Shown: positions 1 to 12,114, counted from the first letter of the stretch. The stretch: 64,000 bases of DNA from Ochotona curzoniae (GCF_017591425.1 NW_024466599.1:29364001-29428000); one strand, 5' to 3'. Translations and numbers: made by a program. Notes: generated by a model from the letters alone, not told the origin.

Positions 1-1914
1 TAACTTTAAAAGGTCATTTCAAAAAGGTTTTTGCAATTCAGAATGAATGTAGAACTAGTGATACACAGTATAAACTGCTTCTTGGTCACGTTACTGAAAT
101 GATAGATAATTCTTAGTGAATTTACCAAGAAAATTCTATTCAAGGAGATCCCATTGAACAACACCCAAACTGCTCAACATACAAATTCAGTGCTTCCATA
201 TCAGCATTAACTCTTCTGTGAGTGCTCTCATTATCTTAATATTCAGCTTTTGAAAATCATGTCTTAGAAATCATCACATCTTATCTGTTTCAAAAACATA
301 ATATGATTTTTGAGAAAATGGAATACAGAGAATTGGCATAAATATAACACCATAAGAATATCACATTCACTATATACATACATGGTTTAATAGTCTTAAT
401 CAGACCCTAAAGGCTTCATAGGATATTGGGATTTGCTGCTGGTTGGCTGAGATAACCAGAATCTGAAATGAAGGAAAGTACCAGTCACCAGCCTGGCAAC
501 TGATGGACAGGGACTATGTCATTTACTGCACATATGACCTGCTCTGACAGTCACTCAGAGCTTCAGAGTCATCATCATAAAACGGTACAGCTGGACTAAA
601 TGATTCCTAATGACATTCTTCACTATCTTTTGAATAGTTCTAAAATTTTTTTGTGACCTAAAATTTTTAAGTGATAGCAGCTAAAATTTTAATAAAAGCT
701 ATTTAGGTATTGGGTAAATGAAATACCAATATAAGGACTGTGAACCGTATTTCTTTGCACAACAATGGCCAGGGTCAGTAGGAGCACACAGTGCATTTCC
801 CAGGACAGCAAGCTGAGATTCAGGAATTGAAACACAGGCACTTAATTTGTGATAATATTTTTTTAAAGGTTCAAAATCAGAAACATGAAATTCAAGTTCT
901 ATGAAAATTTGGCAAGTCATTTTACTTTTAATATTTTCATTCATATAAAGAGAGCAGATTTATGATTATATGATTAAAATGAACATGATGCATTTTAAAC
1001 AGAACATGTCACTCTGAGGGTCATTAAGCTGTCCAAGGTCCAAAGTTGTCCTAACACCACATTCATCAATTCAACCCCACTGCAACATCTTTTTCACCTA
1101 TAACCATGGATGGAGAGAAGATAGAAATTGTGGGAGACTAGGGTTACCGGTGATACAGAGATGTAGGCGGATGCAGACACCCTGCCCTCAAAGTCAGGAA
1201 GGAAGACCCCACGTCCAGGAAATCATTTGAATAAAATGAAACAACTTGAGAGGAAAACCACATTCTCATTGATGAAAGAGTGTCGTTTGTGCAGTGAACT
1301 TGATGGTCTTCTCTCATAAGACAATATAAACAAGGGAAGAAAACTTCTGGGAGAGAACTGAAAACAGAGAAGAAATGTTAAGGGGCTTAAACGTCCCCCA
1401 TTTGGAGTAGAAAGAGTGCATGTTCCTTCAGAATCATATGGACACAGCAAAGAGAGATGAGCTTGAACTGCCTGTCAGTACAAGACCCAGGAAAGCTCAT
1501 GGTCAGGAAGACTCCTTAAGACAAGATGAGTCATGGGTAACAGCAGATTTCTTCTAATGGAAACTGTGTCATCTAGTTAACTGTGGTCTCACATACGCCT
1601 TGTATAAGGTTTTATCATCCTGAATACATGCGCATTTTCATATAATCATAGTGTGGACACCTGTCACATGGAGGCCATCAACGTTTAGATAATGTTCAAT
1701 CCAACTGTAACAGTAAAGAAGCCAGAACAACAGCCAGTTAAGGAGAAGACTATACTACCTATCACTTCCTCCACTTACTAATGCCTATTACATGCAAGAG
1801 ATACTATAACAGAGGCAGACTAGGATGTAGAGTCTGAGGTGTCACAACTTTTGCTGTGCTACATCATCAGAGCTACAAGAATGCATGGTAAGCATTACAG
1901 AAGATGTGACTTAA
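1..1914. other. Unassigned AT-rich DNA
   Basis: No gene, RNA or repeat recognised. The short open frames here (75 to 81 codons on the minus strand) have no family motif and look like chance. Confidence 0.5.
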
Positions 1915-2282
1915 ATTAGTTAGGAGATGGTGGGTTTGAGGCACAATGCGTGCAATGCTGGCATCACATATGGGTGCCAGTTTGGACCCCAGCTACTCCA
2001 CTTCTGCTAAAGCTCGTTGCAAGAGTACCTGGGAAAACAGCAGAATATGAGGCAAGTATTTGGGCCCCTGCACCCAAGTGGGAAACCTGAAAGAAGATCC
2101 TGGCTCCTAGCTCCTGGCTTCAGTTAAGCCCAGCTCCAGCCATTATGACCACTTGAGAATCCTATGAACAAATGCATGGAAGATTCTTCTCTCTCTCTCT
2201 CTCTCTCCTCTCTCCTTCTCTGTGCTCTCTCTCCCATTTTTCTCTATAAATAACTACTTTTCAGATAAATAAAATAAAATCT
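1915..2282 (+). mobile_element. CSINE, old copy
   Basis: Lagomorph tRNA-derived SINE in sense. The head with the 'ggcatcacatatgggtgccag' type box region, the 'tgggcccctgcaccc' middle and a CT-rich stretch (about 2185-2230) before an AATAAA-type tail are all visible. It is diverged, so it is probably an older insertion. Confidence 0.85.
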
Positions 2283-3227
2283 TCCTTCACAAATGGGAGA
2301 TCAGAATGTTAAGCTGTTTCATATACCTTTAAAGTAAGTGTCTAGGAGATTTAAGATCCTGCTCAGTATGTTACTTAGGACACTACTGAGCAAAAGAACA
2401 TCAACATAACAACATCAAAGACAACCATTAAAGTAAAATCTTTTAAAAATTTCCCCTTACCAAATTGAAGGTAGTACCAAAACTCAAAATCAAATGTCAT
2501 TTTTGAACTTTGAACTTTGGACAGTCAAGTAGGATTCAGCAACAAAAGACAAGACTTCCTAGGCCTAGAGAGGCACCCTAGCTAAGTACCATGCATCCAT
2601 GCCCTACATACTAAATGGCTGCTCAGGAACTTACCGACTCATATCATTTCACTAATTTAACAGTGTCTCTTCTATCAATTAGAGCTTGGCTGTTCTCATT
2701 GAAAAACAAGTGAAGCTTTACCTGTTGGTTTTCCTAACCAGTTCTTGAGGCCATGACTTCTTTCCTCCAAGTCCCTCATCCTTGAAAAGATTTTCAACAA
2801 AGAGAGAATGGTTCAATGAAGGGATACCTCTGCTGCACAAGCTGACTCAGAGTTGAAGACCTTTTCTGCCTTTATCATCCACATTTTCCTGCCTGTCTCC
2901 CTGGGAACACAATATTTGAGAAGAGTAACCTCATAAAAAGGTTAAAACCCCTCTCAGAAGAGGTGATCTAAAAGCCATATTTTCAATTTCCTTTAGCATT
3001 ATGGAATAAAACATGGGTTTCTGGAAAATGATTGTGAGGGAAAAAAGAACCTCTCGTACTCCTCCTTTATTAGCAGCAACTATTTATTAGCATGAACAAG
3101 TCTCCAAGCCAGGCTCTCCGAGGTGTGGCCTTCCCAGGTGCAGAGATCATAAAGGCAGCTGAGTTCAGCCAAACACTATTGACTATTAAAGGCTCATTTC
3201 TCATGTGGGTACCATGAACATTTTCTC
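2283..3227. other. Unassigned DNA
   Basis: Nothing recognised; no long open frame and no simple repeat. Confidence 0.45.
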
Positions 3228-3561
3228 TTTTTCTAAGTTTTATTTATTTGAACAGATGTTACAAAGGGAGAGGGAGACAAAGAGTGAAAGAAATCTTCCA
3301 TCTATTGGTTAACTCTCCAAATGTCACAATAGCTGGGGTAGGGCATGCTGAAACCAGAAGTCAGAAGCTTCATTCAACTAACTTATGAAACGGTGAGGGG
3401 TCCAATCGCTAGGCCATCTTCAGCTGCTCTCTCAGGCACATAAGCAAGACTGGATTGCAAGTAGAGTCACCCTGAACTTGAACCAGCACACATACGTGAT
3501 GTCATATATGACATACTATCACACGTGGTAGTTATACTCACTGCTCCACAATGCCAGCCTT
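3228..3561 (-). mobile_element. CSINE, old antisense copy
   Basis: Starts with the reverse-complemented A-rich tail (tttatttatttgaa) and runs through the purine-rich segment and tRNA-like head in reverse. Strongly diverged. A perfect 16-bp palindrome lies inside at 3499-3514. Confidence 0.75.
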
Positions 3562-4279
3562 AGGAAATTCCTCTTGTCTTCGCTGTTCCTTTAACTCTGT
3601 AAACCTCATGGTAAAGTATTTTCAAGACAGATGACAAGTTAGCAGTTGGTCAGCTATTAAAGATGTCTTTTTTCTTTTTTTACAGATATTACAGATGTCT
3701 CAGCTGTTGACTTTATCAGGAACATGGATAGCCCTAATTTGTTCTGCTCCAGGGAATGCAGTACTGTTTATGTTTTTCTGCCCTTTGGCTCACTTACATT
3801 CAATTTAGTGATTCATTTGTGCCAGTGTTTTGGCCACAGCCACCCATAATTCCCATTATGGAAGAAAGGTCAATGACAATAACTCTCCTGAAACACAGAA
3901 CTCCACATTTAAAAGAAAAATAATATTTTCTCTATGTTATCTTTTCAATACCATAACATTACCCAGGGAGCCACCAATTATACTCACATGTAGTCCTGAG
4001 TCCTCAAGCTTCAGGACAATATTTTAAGCTTAATTATGTCTTAACACACACAAAACTGACGGTCAGTATGACTGTCAGTATCCTGCATCAAGTGCAAAGT
4101 TTTATAGCAAATATCAAATTGTATTAGCCACAAGAAAGCTGGAAAGTAGATGAGAAAGAATAAACAAGGAGAGACAAACAAGTCCTAAAGTATTTGAATA
4201 GGATTTCCACCCACAACCTTAAGCAACACACTTAATTTCAATATTAGCACTTTTATTTGTCAGTCTAAAACTCTGTGGA
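3562..4279. other. Unassigned DNA
   Basis: Nothing recognised. A 65-codon plus-strand frame at 3830-4027 has no motif and is probably chance. Confidence 0.45.
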
Positions 4280-4595
4280 GTTTTTTTTTTTAATGTGTAT
4301 GTGTTTTTGTGAAAAGCAGAGTAGCAAAGAGAGATAAAAAGAGGCCTTTCATACCCTGATTTATTCCCCAAGTGCCCAAGAGTAAAAGTTAGGTCAGACC
4401 AAAGTCAAAAGCCAGGGACTCCAAGCTGGTCTGCCATATAGGTGGCAGGAGCCTAAGCGCATTGGCCATCATATGCGGCTCAGTTTCTTTATCAAGTATC
4501 TCTATGTGGAGTACAGTCTAGAATTGAATCAGAAACACTTACAGAAAATTCTGGCATTCCAAGCATCAGGTTAACCTGAGGTGCCAAAATGCCTA
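4280..4595 (-). mobile_element. CSINE, old antisense copy
   Basis: Opens with a poly-T tract at about 4281-4292, followed by the reverse-complemented purine tract, the 'cccaagtgcccaagag' type middle and a degraded head. High divergence. Confidence 0.6.
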
Positions 4596-4844
4596 CTTTG
4601 AACCTAAAGCAGCTCTTAGAGCCAGGAGGGAAAGCTAAAGGTATAGTGGTACACAACCCAGGTCTTAAATATTTATGCTAGGAATAGCCTTCTTGTTTTC
4701 ATGTTTTTCTGTCTTTCTATCATGTCACCAAATGAAATGCAGATATTCCCAAGATTCTTCAGGAAAGACACTAATATTCTTTAGAAAATTTTTGGTATAT
4801 GTTTGATGTGTGAAAAGTTACAATTTCTCAAAAATAGGCTGTTT

Positions 4845-5010
4845 TAATGTCATGGGAAAAGCATGGTATTTTTTAAAAGGTGTAGCTCTCGAATCCAACA
4901 GTGAAACTTTAGTTTATAATTTCTGTAAGCCTTGTAACTTCATTTGTAAGATATGGGAATTGGGTCTGACTTTCATAGAACGTTGCATTAACTATAAGTA
5001 ATATAAGAAT
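4845..5010 (+). mobile_element. MIR-like fragment
   Basis: The section around 4905-4965 resembles the MIR core and its 'cctcatctgtaaaatggg' segment, with the following 'catag...gttg' pattern. Old and diverged; called by eye. Confidence 0.45.
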
Positions 5011-5750
5011 GCGCAGATGATAATCATTTCATACATGCTTTGGACATTAGTTTGTAGCTTTGTTAGTAGACATGAAACCAAGAAGCATTTTTGAACAATA
5101 TTTTAACTAGGCCCTACTGAATCTTGTTCAGTTCCATTATATAAGCGCTTTCATTGGGTCTTAAGAGGTGGTTAAGTGCAACATTATCAAATTTCCCCTG
5201 TTCTTGTTAATTTCCAATTACTCATCCTTTCAGTTTTTGGCTAGAAACTGATTTCAATTTTGCCTCTAAAATCATCTCAGGAAGAAAAATTGGTTTGCAC
5301 ATACTTCAAAGCATAATCAAGATTCTGAGAATCTACTAAGCTGGCAGGCACAAGAGAGAACAAGATTAGGGGAGTGGAGAGGGCATCTGATGAATAGGAC
5401 ATTGTTTCTCTGTCCCATTACATTCTTGAGGAAGCAGCAACATTTGACATTGCTTTTCAGCTTAAAATTTGTAATGGTTTATATATGTCATCGAAGTGGG
5501 AAGCTATTTCCACACTTCTTTATTTCTTTGCTGAAACTGCTTACATTTTTAACCAACTATGTGATAGTCACATAAAGGCAAACAGCAGTCAAGAAGGCAA
5601 AATAATAGGAAGAGGAGCAAGGTCATTGATGTAGTGAGAAGAGGAATAGAATGCAATTTTCAAGCATTATGAGGGCACTCGCCTACATTCTTTTCCAGAT
5701 ATAACAGTATAAGCCAGTCATTCATGTGTCAGACTGATATAAGCCTGGTT
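5011..5750. other. Unassigned DNA
   Basis: Nothing recognised. A 61-codon plus-strand frame at 5390-5575 has no identifiable motif. Confidence 0.45.
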
Positions 5751-6098
5751 AAAAGGAAAGTCTCGGGCCCGGCGCGGGGCGCAAGTGGTTAAGTCCTCGC
5801 CTTGCACGCCCGGGATCCCATATGGGCTCCGGTTCTAATCCCAGCAGCCCCGCTTCCCTTCCAGCTCCCTGCCTGTGGCCTGGGAAAGCAGTCGAGGACA
5901 GCCCAGGGCTTTGGGACCCTGCACCCACGTGGGAGACCCGGAAGAGGCTCCTGGCTTCGGATCGGCCCGTTGCGCTCACTTGGGGAGTGAATCATCGGAT
6001 GGAAGATCTTCCTCTCTGTCTCTCCTCTCTGTATATCCGCCTTTCCAATGAAAAAATAATAATAAAAATAAATCTTTAAAAAAAAAAAGGAAAGTCTC
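5751..6098. repeat. Target-site duplication flanking a young CSINE
   Basis: The 14-mer aaaaggaaagtctc occurs at 5751-5764 and again, perfectly, at 6085-6098, bracketing the CSINE. The left copy is preceded by TT, giving TT/AAAA, the usual L1 endonuclease nick context. Confidence 0.92.
5765..6084 (+). mobile_element. CSINE, young full-length copy
   Basis: Full-length copy starting with a GC-rich head (gggcccggcgcggggc). A box B-like pol III element, ggttctaatcc, lies at 5831-5841. The body keeps many CpGs and ends with AATAAAAATAAATC and a pure A run. Bounded by the 14-bp duplication, so the ends are exact. Retained CpGs and low divergence make it one of the youngest elements here. Open frames of 60 to 85 codons through it are SINE sequence, not genes. 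Confidence 0.95.
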
Positions 6099-6121
6099 CC
6101 AGGGTTGAACATTATCTCCCT

Positions 6122-6449
6122 TTTTAAAATTAAGATGTATTTATTTTTTATTTCAAAGGCAGATTTACAGGGAGAAGGGGAGACAGAAATATCTTCCATC
6201 TGCTCGTTCACTCCCCAAATAACCTCAATGGCCAGGGCTTTACCAATTGAAAGCCAGGTGCCTGAAGCTTCCTCTAGGTCTCCAACGTGGGTACAGGATC
6301 CCAAGGACTTGAGTCATCTTTCTCTGCTTTCCCAGGTCATAAGCTGGAAGCTGGATGGGAACTGAAGCAGCCAAGACATGAACTGGTGCTCATATGGCAT
6401 ACTGCACTTGCGGATAGAAGATTAATTAAGCCATTGCACCAGCCACATC
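6122..6449 (-). mobile_element. CSINE, antisense copy
   Basis: Reverse-complemented tail (tttattttttatttcaaaggcaga) followed by the whole body in reverse and ending in 'gccattgcaccagcc'. It lies tail to tail with the young CSINE at 5765-6084, with 37 bp between them. Confidence 0.9.
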
Positions 6450-7069
6450 ATCTGGTTTTAAGTCAGTTGGACTTCAGTGGAACCCTCAAGTCCAACCACA
6501 AATTCCATGCAGAAATTTCTTCTATTGCACACCCAAACCATCCCCAAAAGGGATTTGTGTTAAATTCCTTCCAAGCAACCCATTGTATCCTGGTACAGCA
6601 GTGAGCTCAGGTCAAGCTCTGCAAAAATAATCACTCAAAATCATTTCAATTTCACTATACAGGTCTAAACAAGAGGCTGCCTGAAGGTATACGTAGAAAC
6701 CCAACTTCTGGAGCTGCAGTATATCCAGTTTCAGGTGCTTGTTGGTAAGGCTTGAATGTGGATCTAATTGTACCACAAGCAGATGCCGAGTCCTCCAGAG
6801 ATGCATATTCTCTAAGATAAACATGCTTAGAAAAGGACAGCAAGGATTTCTACTGGATCGATCTAAATAAGCATCCAGGTGGTGATTCAGCCTGTGTTTA
6901 TACCAAGGTTTCAAAAGGAAAAAAAAAATTCCCCCACTACTTTGCTTATGCATTGCAGCTAGTTAAGGAGTGGACCCACAAGTGTAAGCCTAATCCCCCT
7001 ACTCCCATTGTTGCTTTGCCTTTCAAATGAATGAATATATTTTATTAAGAAAAAACTATTATTCAGTAC
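6450..7069. other. Unassigned DNA
   Basis: Contains a 113-codon minus-strand frame (6612-6953) with a Pro/Leu-rich translation and no recognised family. I do not call it a gene: no homology comes to mind and the codon use is not distinctive. Confidence 0.4.
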
Positions 7070-7200
7070 CAGACAATATGTCTATACTCACTTTTATTCA
7101 ACATGGTTCTAGACGCTTTAGCCAGAATCATTAGACAAGAAAAAATTAAGGTGGTGCAAATTAGAAAGGAGGAAGTCAATCAGTGCTGCAAAAAACACAA
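7070..7200 (+). mobile_element. L1 ORF2 fragment (reverse transcriptase C-terminal part), sense
   Basis: The frame starting near 7103 reads VLDALARIIRQEK and then IRKEEV, matching the well-known L1 reverse transcriptase segment (VLARAIRQEKEIKGIQIGKEEVK). Truncated at both ends and not followed by the rest of ORF2 in this orientation. Confidence 0.8.
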
Positions 7201-7209
7201 TGCTGCAGG

Positions 7210-7870
7210 AATGTCTTTAAAACAGTGTGTTCATGCTTTATGGCTGTGTGCCCTGTGGTGGATTGCTGGATTGTATGGCAGTTCCATTTCTAGTTTTTAA
7301 GATAATCTCAATATCATTTTCAACAGCGAATGACTAATTTAAATTCTCACCAACAACGTTTGAGTTCTCCTTTATTCATGTGCTTGATAGCATATATTAC
7401 TTTCTGATTTTTGATAATAGCCACTACGAGAGGTATCAGGTGACATTTCATTGTGGTTTTGATTTGCACTTGCTGATATTTAGTGATACTGGGCATCATT
7501 TGTACATTTGTCCTTTTGAGAACTATTTGGGCTCTTTCCCATTTCTTGTTTGTTGTTGTGTTGCTTGTATAGTCTGTATATTAATGCTTTGTGGGAAGTA
7601 ACTTACAAATATTTTCTCCCATCCGGCAGACATGGCTGCATTCTATTGATTGTTTCCTTTGAAACAAGCAGAAGTTTTTGAGTTTGATTTACTCCTATTT
7701 GCCTAGTGTTGCATTCATTGACTGTGCATTTGGAATCTTATTCAAAACGTTATCACCCACACCAAGGTAATAAAGTAACTCTACATTTTCTTTTAGTAAT
7801 TTCACAATTTTTCATCAATATTTAGGCCTTTATCTTGTTAATTTTTTTCATTTAGTAAGATAGAGATTTA
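7210..7870 (-). mobile_element. L1 ORF2 3' part, antisense
   Basis: Reads as the reverse complement of the ORF2 C-terminal coding region. Landmarks are 'gattgctggattgtatggcagttc' (7260s), 'tcattgtggttttgatttgca' (about 7450), 'ttgttgtgttgcttg' (7555s), 'aaatattttctcccat' (7605s) and the 'gcagaagttttt' step. The 3' UTR and poly-A end are absent. Confidence 0.85.
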
Positions 7871-8329
7871 ATCACTTTTGCTGCTCATTTACATCTGATT
7901 TTTCTGCAATTACTTATTGAAAACAAATTTTAAGTTATTCCCAAGTAATTCTAATGAGTCCTCAGGACTGAGAATCATTGAGTTAAACCAATAATGTCTC
8001 CTAGAATGCCATATGATGACCCTGCTTTCTTCTTTGTAATAAAAGATCAGTGATTCTCCTAAATAAAAGGAAGTAGAAATCTCCACTTTGAGATTTTCTG
8101 GAAGCTCTACAACCACTGATGCCTGGGCTCCAGAGTGGAGCACCACCAAGGTAAGAAATCTAAGAAGGAAAGAATGATATCATTATAAGTTTAATCCTTT
8201 ATGTAGTCTGGTTTATTTTTCAAATTAATCATCTCTAAACTATTAAGTTGAACCCTATGAAAGTAGTTAATACCAGTAAAATTATAATACAGCAATCTAA
8301 TAATTAAAAACTAACCATTTATTGAAGTA

Positions 8330-8400
8330 CTAACTTATTGCAAGCATTCTACTCTAAACTTTTTCATTTCTAAAGTGAAGGAATAGTTTAGGTGTCAACC
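8330..8400 (-). mobile_element. MIR or L2-like scrap
   Basis: 'catttattgaagtactaac...' followed by 'gcaagcattctactctaaac' resembles the reverse complement of an old MIR or L2 end (tttattgagcacctact...gcactgtgctaagc). Weak, by eye only. Confidence 0.3.
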
Positions 8401-8509
8401 AGACATATCATGAATCCCTCAAGGATTTCCCTTATGTTTGGTGGGTACTAATGTATCTGACCTGGTAACTCAAAGGTCAATGAAATTTAGTTCTTGTGTT
8501 CAGTGGGTC

Positions 8510-8722
8510 CCAGAATCATGAAATGACAGCAAATAACAGGATGGGATAAATTCTAGAATAATTATGAACAAAAATCTGATACATTATAATGGAATAATTC
8601 TTCTGGAAATGCTGGTAGAAAATCTCAGGGTAGGTTTTGCAGAATAGGAGCATTTGAGTGAAGATGGTCCAAGCCTCCATGTAGCAGGTGCTTATTAAAT
8701 ACTTGAACAAATGAAATAAACC
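8510..8722 (+). mobile_element. L2-like 3' end
   Basis: Ends in 'gcaggtgcttattaaatactt' and 'aacaaatgaaa', close to the L2 3' terminus (agtaggtgctcaataaatatttgttgaatgaa). The upstream part is too diverged to place firmly. Confidence 0.45.
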
Positions 8723-9339
8723 AACTATAGGAATGTAAGGACTTTAACCTGACTTTAACTCAAAGACAATACAACTAATTATTTCAATTAGGAATGCTAA
8801 TTTTGTGCTATCTGAATCTTTCTGTATTGCCTTTATTTTTAAAAGACTGAATGAATCATCTTTGGTCATGCGAAACAATTATGTTCACATCTTGAGTTTT
8901 CGCAACAAACAAAAACTGACTCAGACCAAACTATAATGGAAATTTTTCCTGATTACTTTATCTGGAATTCAGTGTTTTATTGGAAGATTCAACCATGGCA
9001 AGTAGAATCATGTCAGAACAGAGAAATCCCACTGAAAGTGTATGGTCTACAAAAGGGAAGGGCTTTTTACATTATATACTCTGACAACTTCATAATATTT
9101 CAGAAAAGGGCTTACTCAAACTGTGGGCTATAAGAAGAAAAGGATGTACTGTCTGTCAAGTGGATATCCTTTATAATTATTTAAGATTATAAGATTTGGA
9201 GGACAAAACCATTCAATGTGCAAACTGTAAAATGAATTCAAGTTACTATAGAAAAATTTAAAAAGTCATGAGAACAGATAAAGGTAAGAAAAAACAACCC
9301 TAATGAGTATTTGGTGTTTTATCCTTAAGAAAAATGTGC
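8723..9339. other. Unassigned DNA
   Basis: Nothing recognised; a 65-codon plus-strand frame at 8936-9133 shows no motif. Confidence 0.4.
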
Positions 9340-9672
9340 GTGCCAGAGGGATGGCATGACAAGCTAGGACTCTGGTGTGGTACCAGCATCCTATATGGGC
9401 ACCAGTTGCAGGTCCTGGCTGCTCAACTTACTTTCTTCCTTCCGGCTTCCTTCTTGTGACCTAGAAAGACAACACAGGTTGGCCAAAGTACTTAGGCCCC
9501 TGAACCCATGAGGGAGACCTAAGAAGGTCCTGGCACCAGGATTCTGATTGCCTCAGCTTTGGCCATTGTGCCCATTTGGGGAACTAACCAGAAAATAGAG
9601 GATCTCTTTCTTTGTATTTCTCCTTATCTATAGCTCTGTCTTTCTGGTAAAAATAAAATCAGTCCTTAAGAA
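9340..9672 (+). mobile_element. CSINE, old copy
   Basis: Head with 'cagcatcctatatgggcaccag', middle 'cttaggcccctgaaccc', then 'ggggaactaaccag' and a tail aaaataaaatc. Moderately diverged. Confidence 0.85.
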
Positions 9673-9842
9673 AGAAAGTAATAATACTAAAAAAGAATAA
9701 GAAAAGGTGATATTGTTTAACAATTTATATTCATATGGAATAGTTACCACATGTAAGTAATTAAAACTATATCAAAATTACATCAGTAAGATCTGTAAAA
9801 AACAGTTTTTTTCCCAAAGCTTTGCATTCTTTTGTGTGAAAC

Positions 9843-9980
9843 AAAATCTCATGAGACTACCTATGTGATATCTTTAATGTAGAAACCCAAAATCTCATGA
9901 CACTACTCATAAGACATCATCAATGCAAAAAAAAAAAAAAAAAGACTACTCATATGGTATCACCAGAGTGAAAACAAAGA
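9843..9980. repeat. Short minisatellite, about 45-55 bp unit, 2.7 copies
   Basis: Unit 1 (9843-9888) and unit 2 (9889-9943) both begin aaaatctcatga and share actac...catnngatatc...aatg. A third partial unit follows from about 9944. Unit 2 carries an expanded run of about 18 A residues. Confidence 0.75.
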
Positions 9981-10069
9981 ATTATGTAGAACTTCCTGAA
10001 AACAATGTTCACTCAATATAAATAGGGCACGTGTCAGACATTCCATTTCTGGAGGTCAGCGCAATGGCA

Positions 10070-10290
10070 GGTTTGCAAAGAGAAGGAGAGACAGAAAGAT
10101 CCTCCAGCTGCTGAATCATTCCCCAAATGACAACAAGGGCCACAGCTTAGCCAATCCGAAGCCAGGAGCCAGAAGTTTCTTCTGGATGCAGGGTCCCAAG
10201 GATGGACCATCCTCTACTGCCTTCTCTGGCAACAAGCAGGGAGTTGGGTTGGAAGCACAGCAGCCCAGGACAAGAACTTTCACACAAATG
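10070..10290 (-). mobile_element. CSINE, antisense fragment
   Basis: Purine-rich segment, 'cccaaatgacaacaagggcca', 'gaagccaggagccagaag', 'gggtcccaagg' and the 'aagcagggagttgggttgga' block are visible. The poly-T end is missing and the head is cut off. Confidence 0.8.
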
Positions 10291-11224
10291 GGATTCTTTC
10301 CCTATGTAACTGCTTTTCTCTCTCTAAGTTTTCCTAGTCCTCAGTTCACTCCGAGTCCGCCACAAAAACATGCACTCATATTCCACCTCATTTTCCACCC
10401 CACTCTTACTTTCCACCCAACCCTATTCATTTAGTGGACTCAGGGAACAAAACTTTGCTTTGAAGCCTTGACTACTGCCACAGTAAAAGAGAATTCCCCT
10501 AAGCTCCAAAGAGGTACCTGGGATGAGTCATTCCATCACTCGTTCAAGGTAAGGGAGCTGATGGTTGTCTAAGCTTCTATAAGTGCACACTCACAAATAT
10601 TAGGGTGACAAAAGAAAGGACCAATGCCAGGCAAAAAAGGGAAAAAAAGATATTACGTAATACTGATGAGTCTTTAATTTCAAATAATATTGATATTAAA
10701 AATTTAAACAAGTTAGAATCCCATAGATATCCTAACTTTTCTTAACATTTTCTGAAGTTGTATTGCTTTTGAAAAGAGCTATCTTATTATTGCATCTCAT
10801 TTTTTGTTCTTTGATTTCCCAGACTCTTTCCATGTAAAATAGTGCACAGAACTCTAAAAATCCCACTCCTTTGTTCAATATTATGTGTTATGTGATATTA
10901 TTTATGCTGATTGTTAAATAAGTACAAACCTAATTATACTATATGTAGAACATATCATTAATGCTCAAATTGTCAAGTGAACCTGTTTTAATAGATGAAA
11001 CATACATATTTTTATTTTCCTGTGTGGTCCCGGATGCCCAGGCACTCTGTGATCCTCATAGCCTTGCTCGCAAGAAGCTTGTTTGTTGATGTCCTACTTC
11101 TTGCGGTTTTAGCACATGTGATTTATCAAAAACTGTAACAAATCATTTTAAGCCAGCCAAATGTTCACTATCAGTGTTTTACCAAAAGACTTTTACAGTT
11201 ATGATCATTGCTGATGCAATTTCC
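10291..11224. other. Unassigned DNA with a pyrimidine-rich patch
   Basis: 10310-10435 is rich in 'ttccacc' motifs without a clear unit. The rest is AT-rich with nothing recognised. Confidence 0.4.
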
Positions 11225-11440
11225 TTGGTTCATATGTTCAAGAGTTTCTCTTGGGATTGTGCCTAGAAGTGCTGGGGCATGAGGTTAGCAAAACTCTTCA
11301 GATTTACAAAGTGATAACAAATGACTTCCCAAAAGAGCTTTGCTAATATATTCTAAAAATTACTTAAGAGAAATATGTTAAAATATTCCACTATGGTAAT
11401 GGATTGGGCAATTTCTCTTCATGGCTTTATCTTCTTTGTG
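11225..11440 (-). mobile_element. Ancient L1 (L1M/L1ME-like) ORF2 3' fragment, antisense
   Basis: 'gtttctcttgggattgtgcctagaagtgctgggg' followed by '...tgacttcccaaaagagctttgctaatat' matches the reverse complement of the old L1 segment (tctcttgggtatatacctaggagtggaattgctggg...tttccaaagtggt). Confidence 0.65.
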
Positions 11441-12114
11441 CATGTGGCTTTGTTTTACAGTTTATAGAAGTATTGAGCCATTACAACTTTTCAGTGCCTT
11501 GAAACTATTGTTAAGCACAAATCTTCTTTTTCTATAGTACTGTACTATGTAAACTTATGTTTGAAAATTTAATTGGTCTGATTTTAATATAGCTTCTGTA
11601 TCATTCTTGTACTTTCCATAAGCTTTATATCTGTAGAATCCAATCTTATAAAACATAGTCTTTTTAGTTCTTTCTTCCCATTAATAATGGAGGAAATATG
11701 TTGGAATATCCCACTAGAATATTGGTAAGCTTGTTAATTCACAGATATTTTGAGGTAATTTTATTAGTTGAATGCATATTTAGAACTGTTACATTTTTAT
11801 GATGCAACCAAACATTTCTTACTGTACAAGAAGAACCTGTATATGCATTCAGCTTTTGCTTTCAAATCCTTTCCTCCTAGCATTAATGCAGCCATTCATG
11901 ACAAATCTTCCTCCCCCTTCCATTATTAACCTTTCCATGTCCATAAGCTTTAAAATAAGCTCCCATAAATAATATACACCTGTATCATTTTCAGTCTGTA
12001 GATGCTACTATTCATGTGTTGAATTAGTCCACTTATTTTAATTGTGCCATGTGAACTTTCTGCTGCTTTCATTTTCCATGTTTCATTATTGAGGTTTTTC
12101 TGTCTCTTTGTTTT
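11441..12114. other. Unassigned AT-rich DNA
   Basis: Possibly more decayed old L1, but nothing firm. Confidence 0.35.

Noticed and set aside
5765..6084. tRNA gene in the CSINE head
   Set aside because: The box A and box B-like motifs come from the tRNA ancestry of the SINE; no cloverleaf is complete.
5789..6304. 171-codon minus-strand open frame
   Set aside because: It runs across two inverted CSINEs; the translation is SINE sequence with no protein homology.
6612..6953. 113-codon minus-strand open frame as a small gene
   Set aside because: No known domain, no codon bias, no retrocopy hallmarks; kept only as a note on unassigned DNA.
7070..7870. Twin-priming inversion of one L1
   Set aside because: The order of the sense and antisense parts is the opposite of the twin-priming product.
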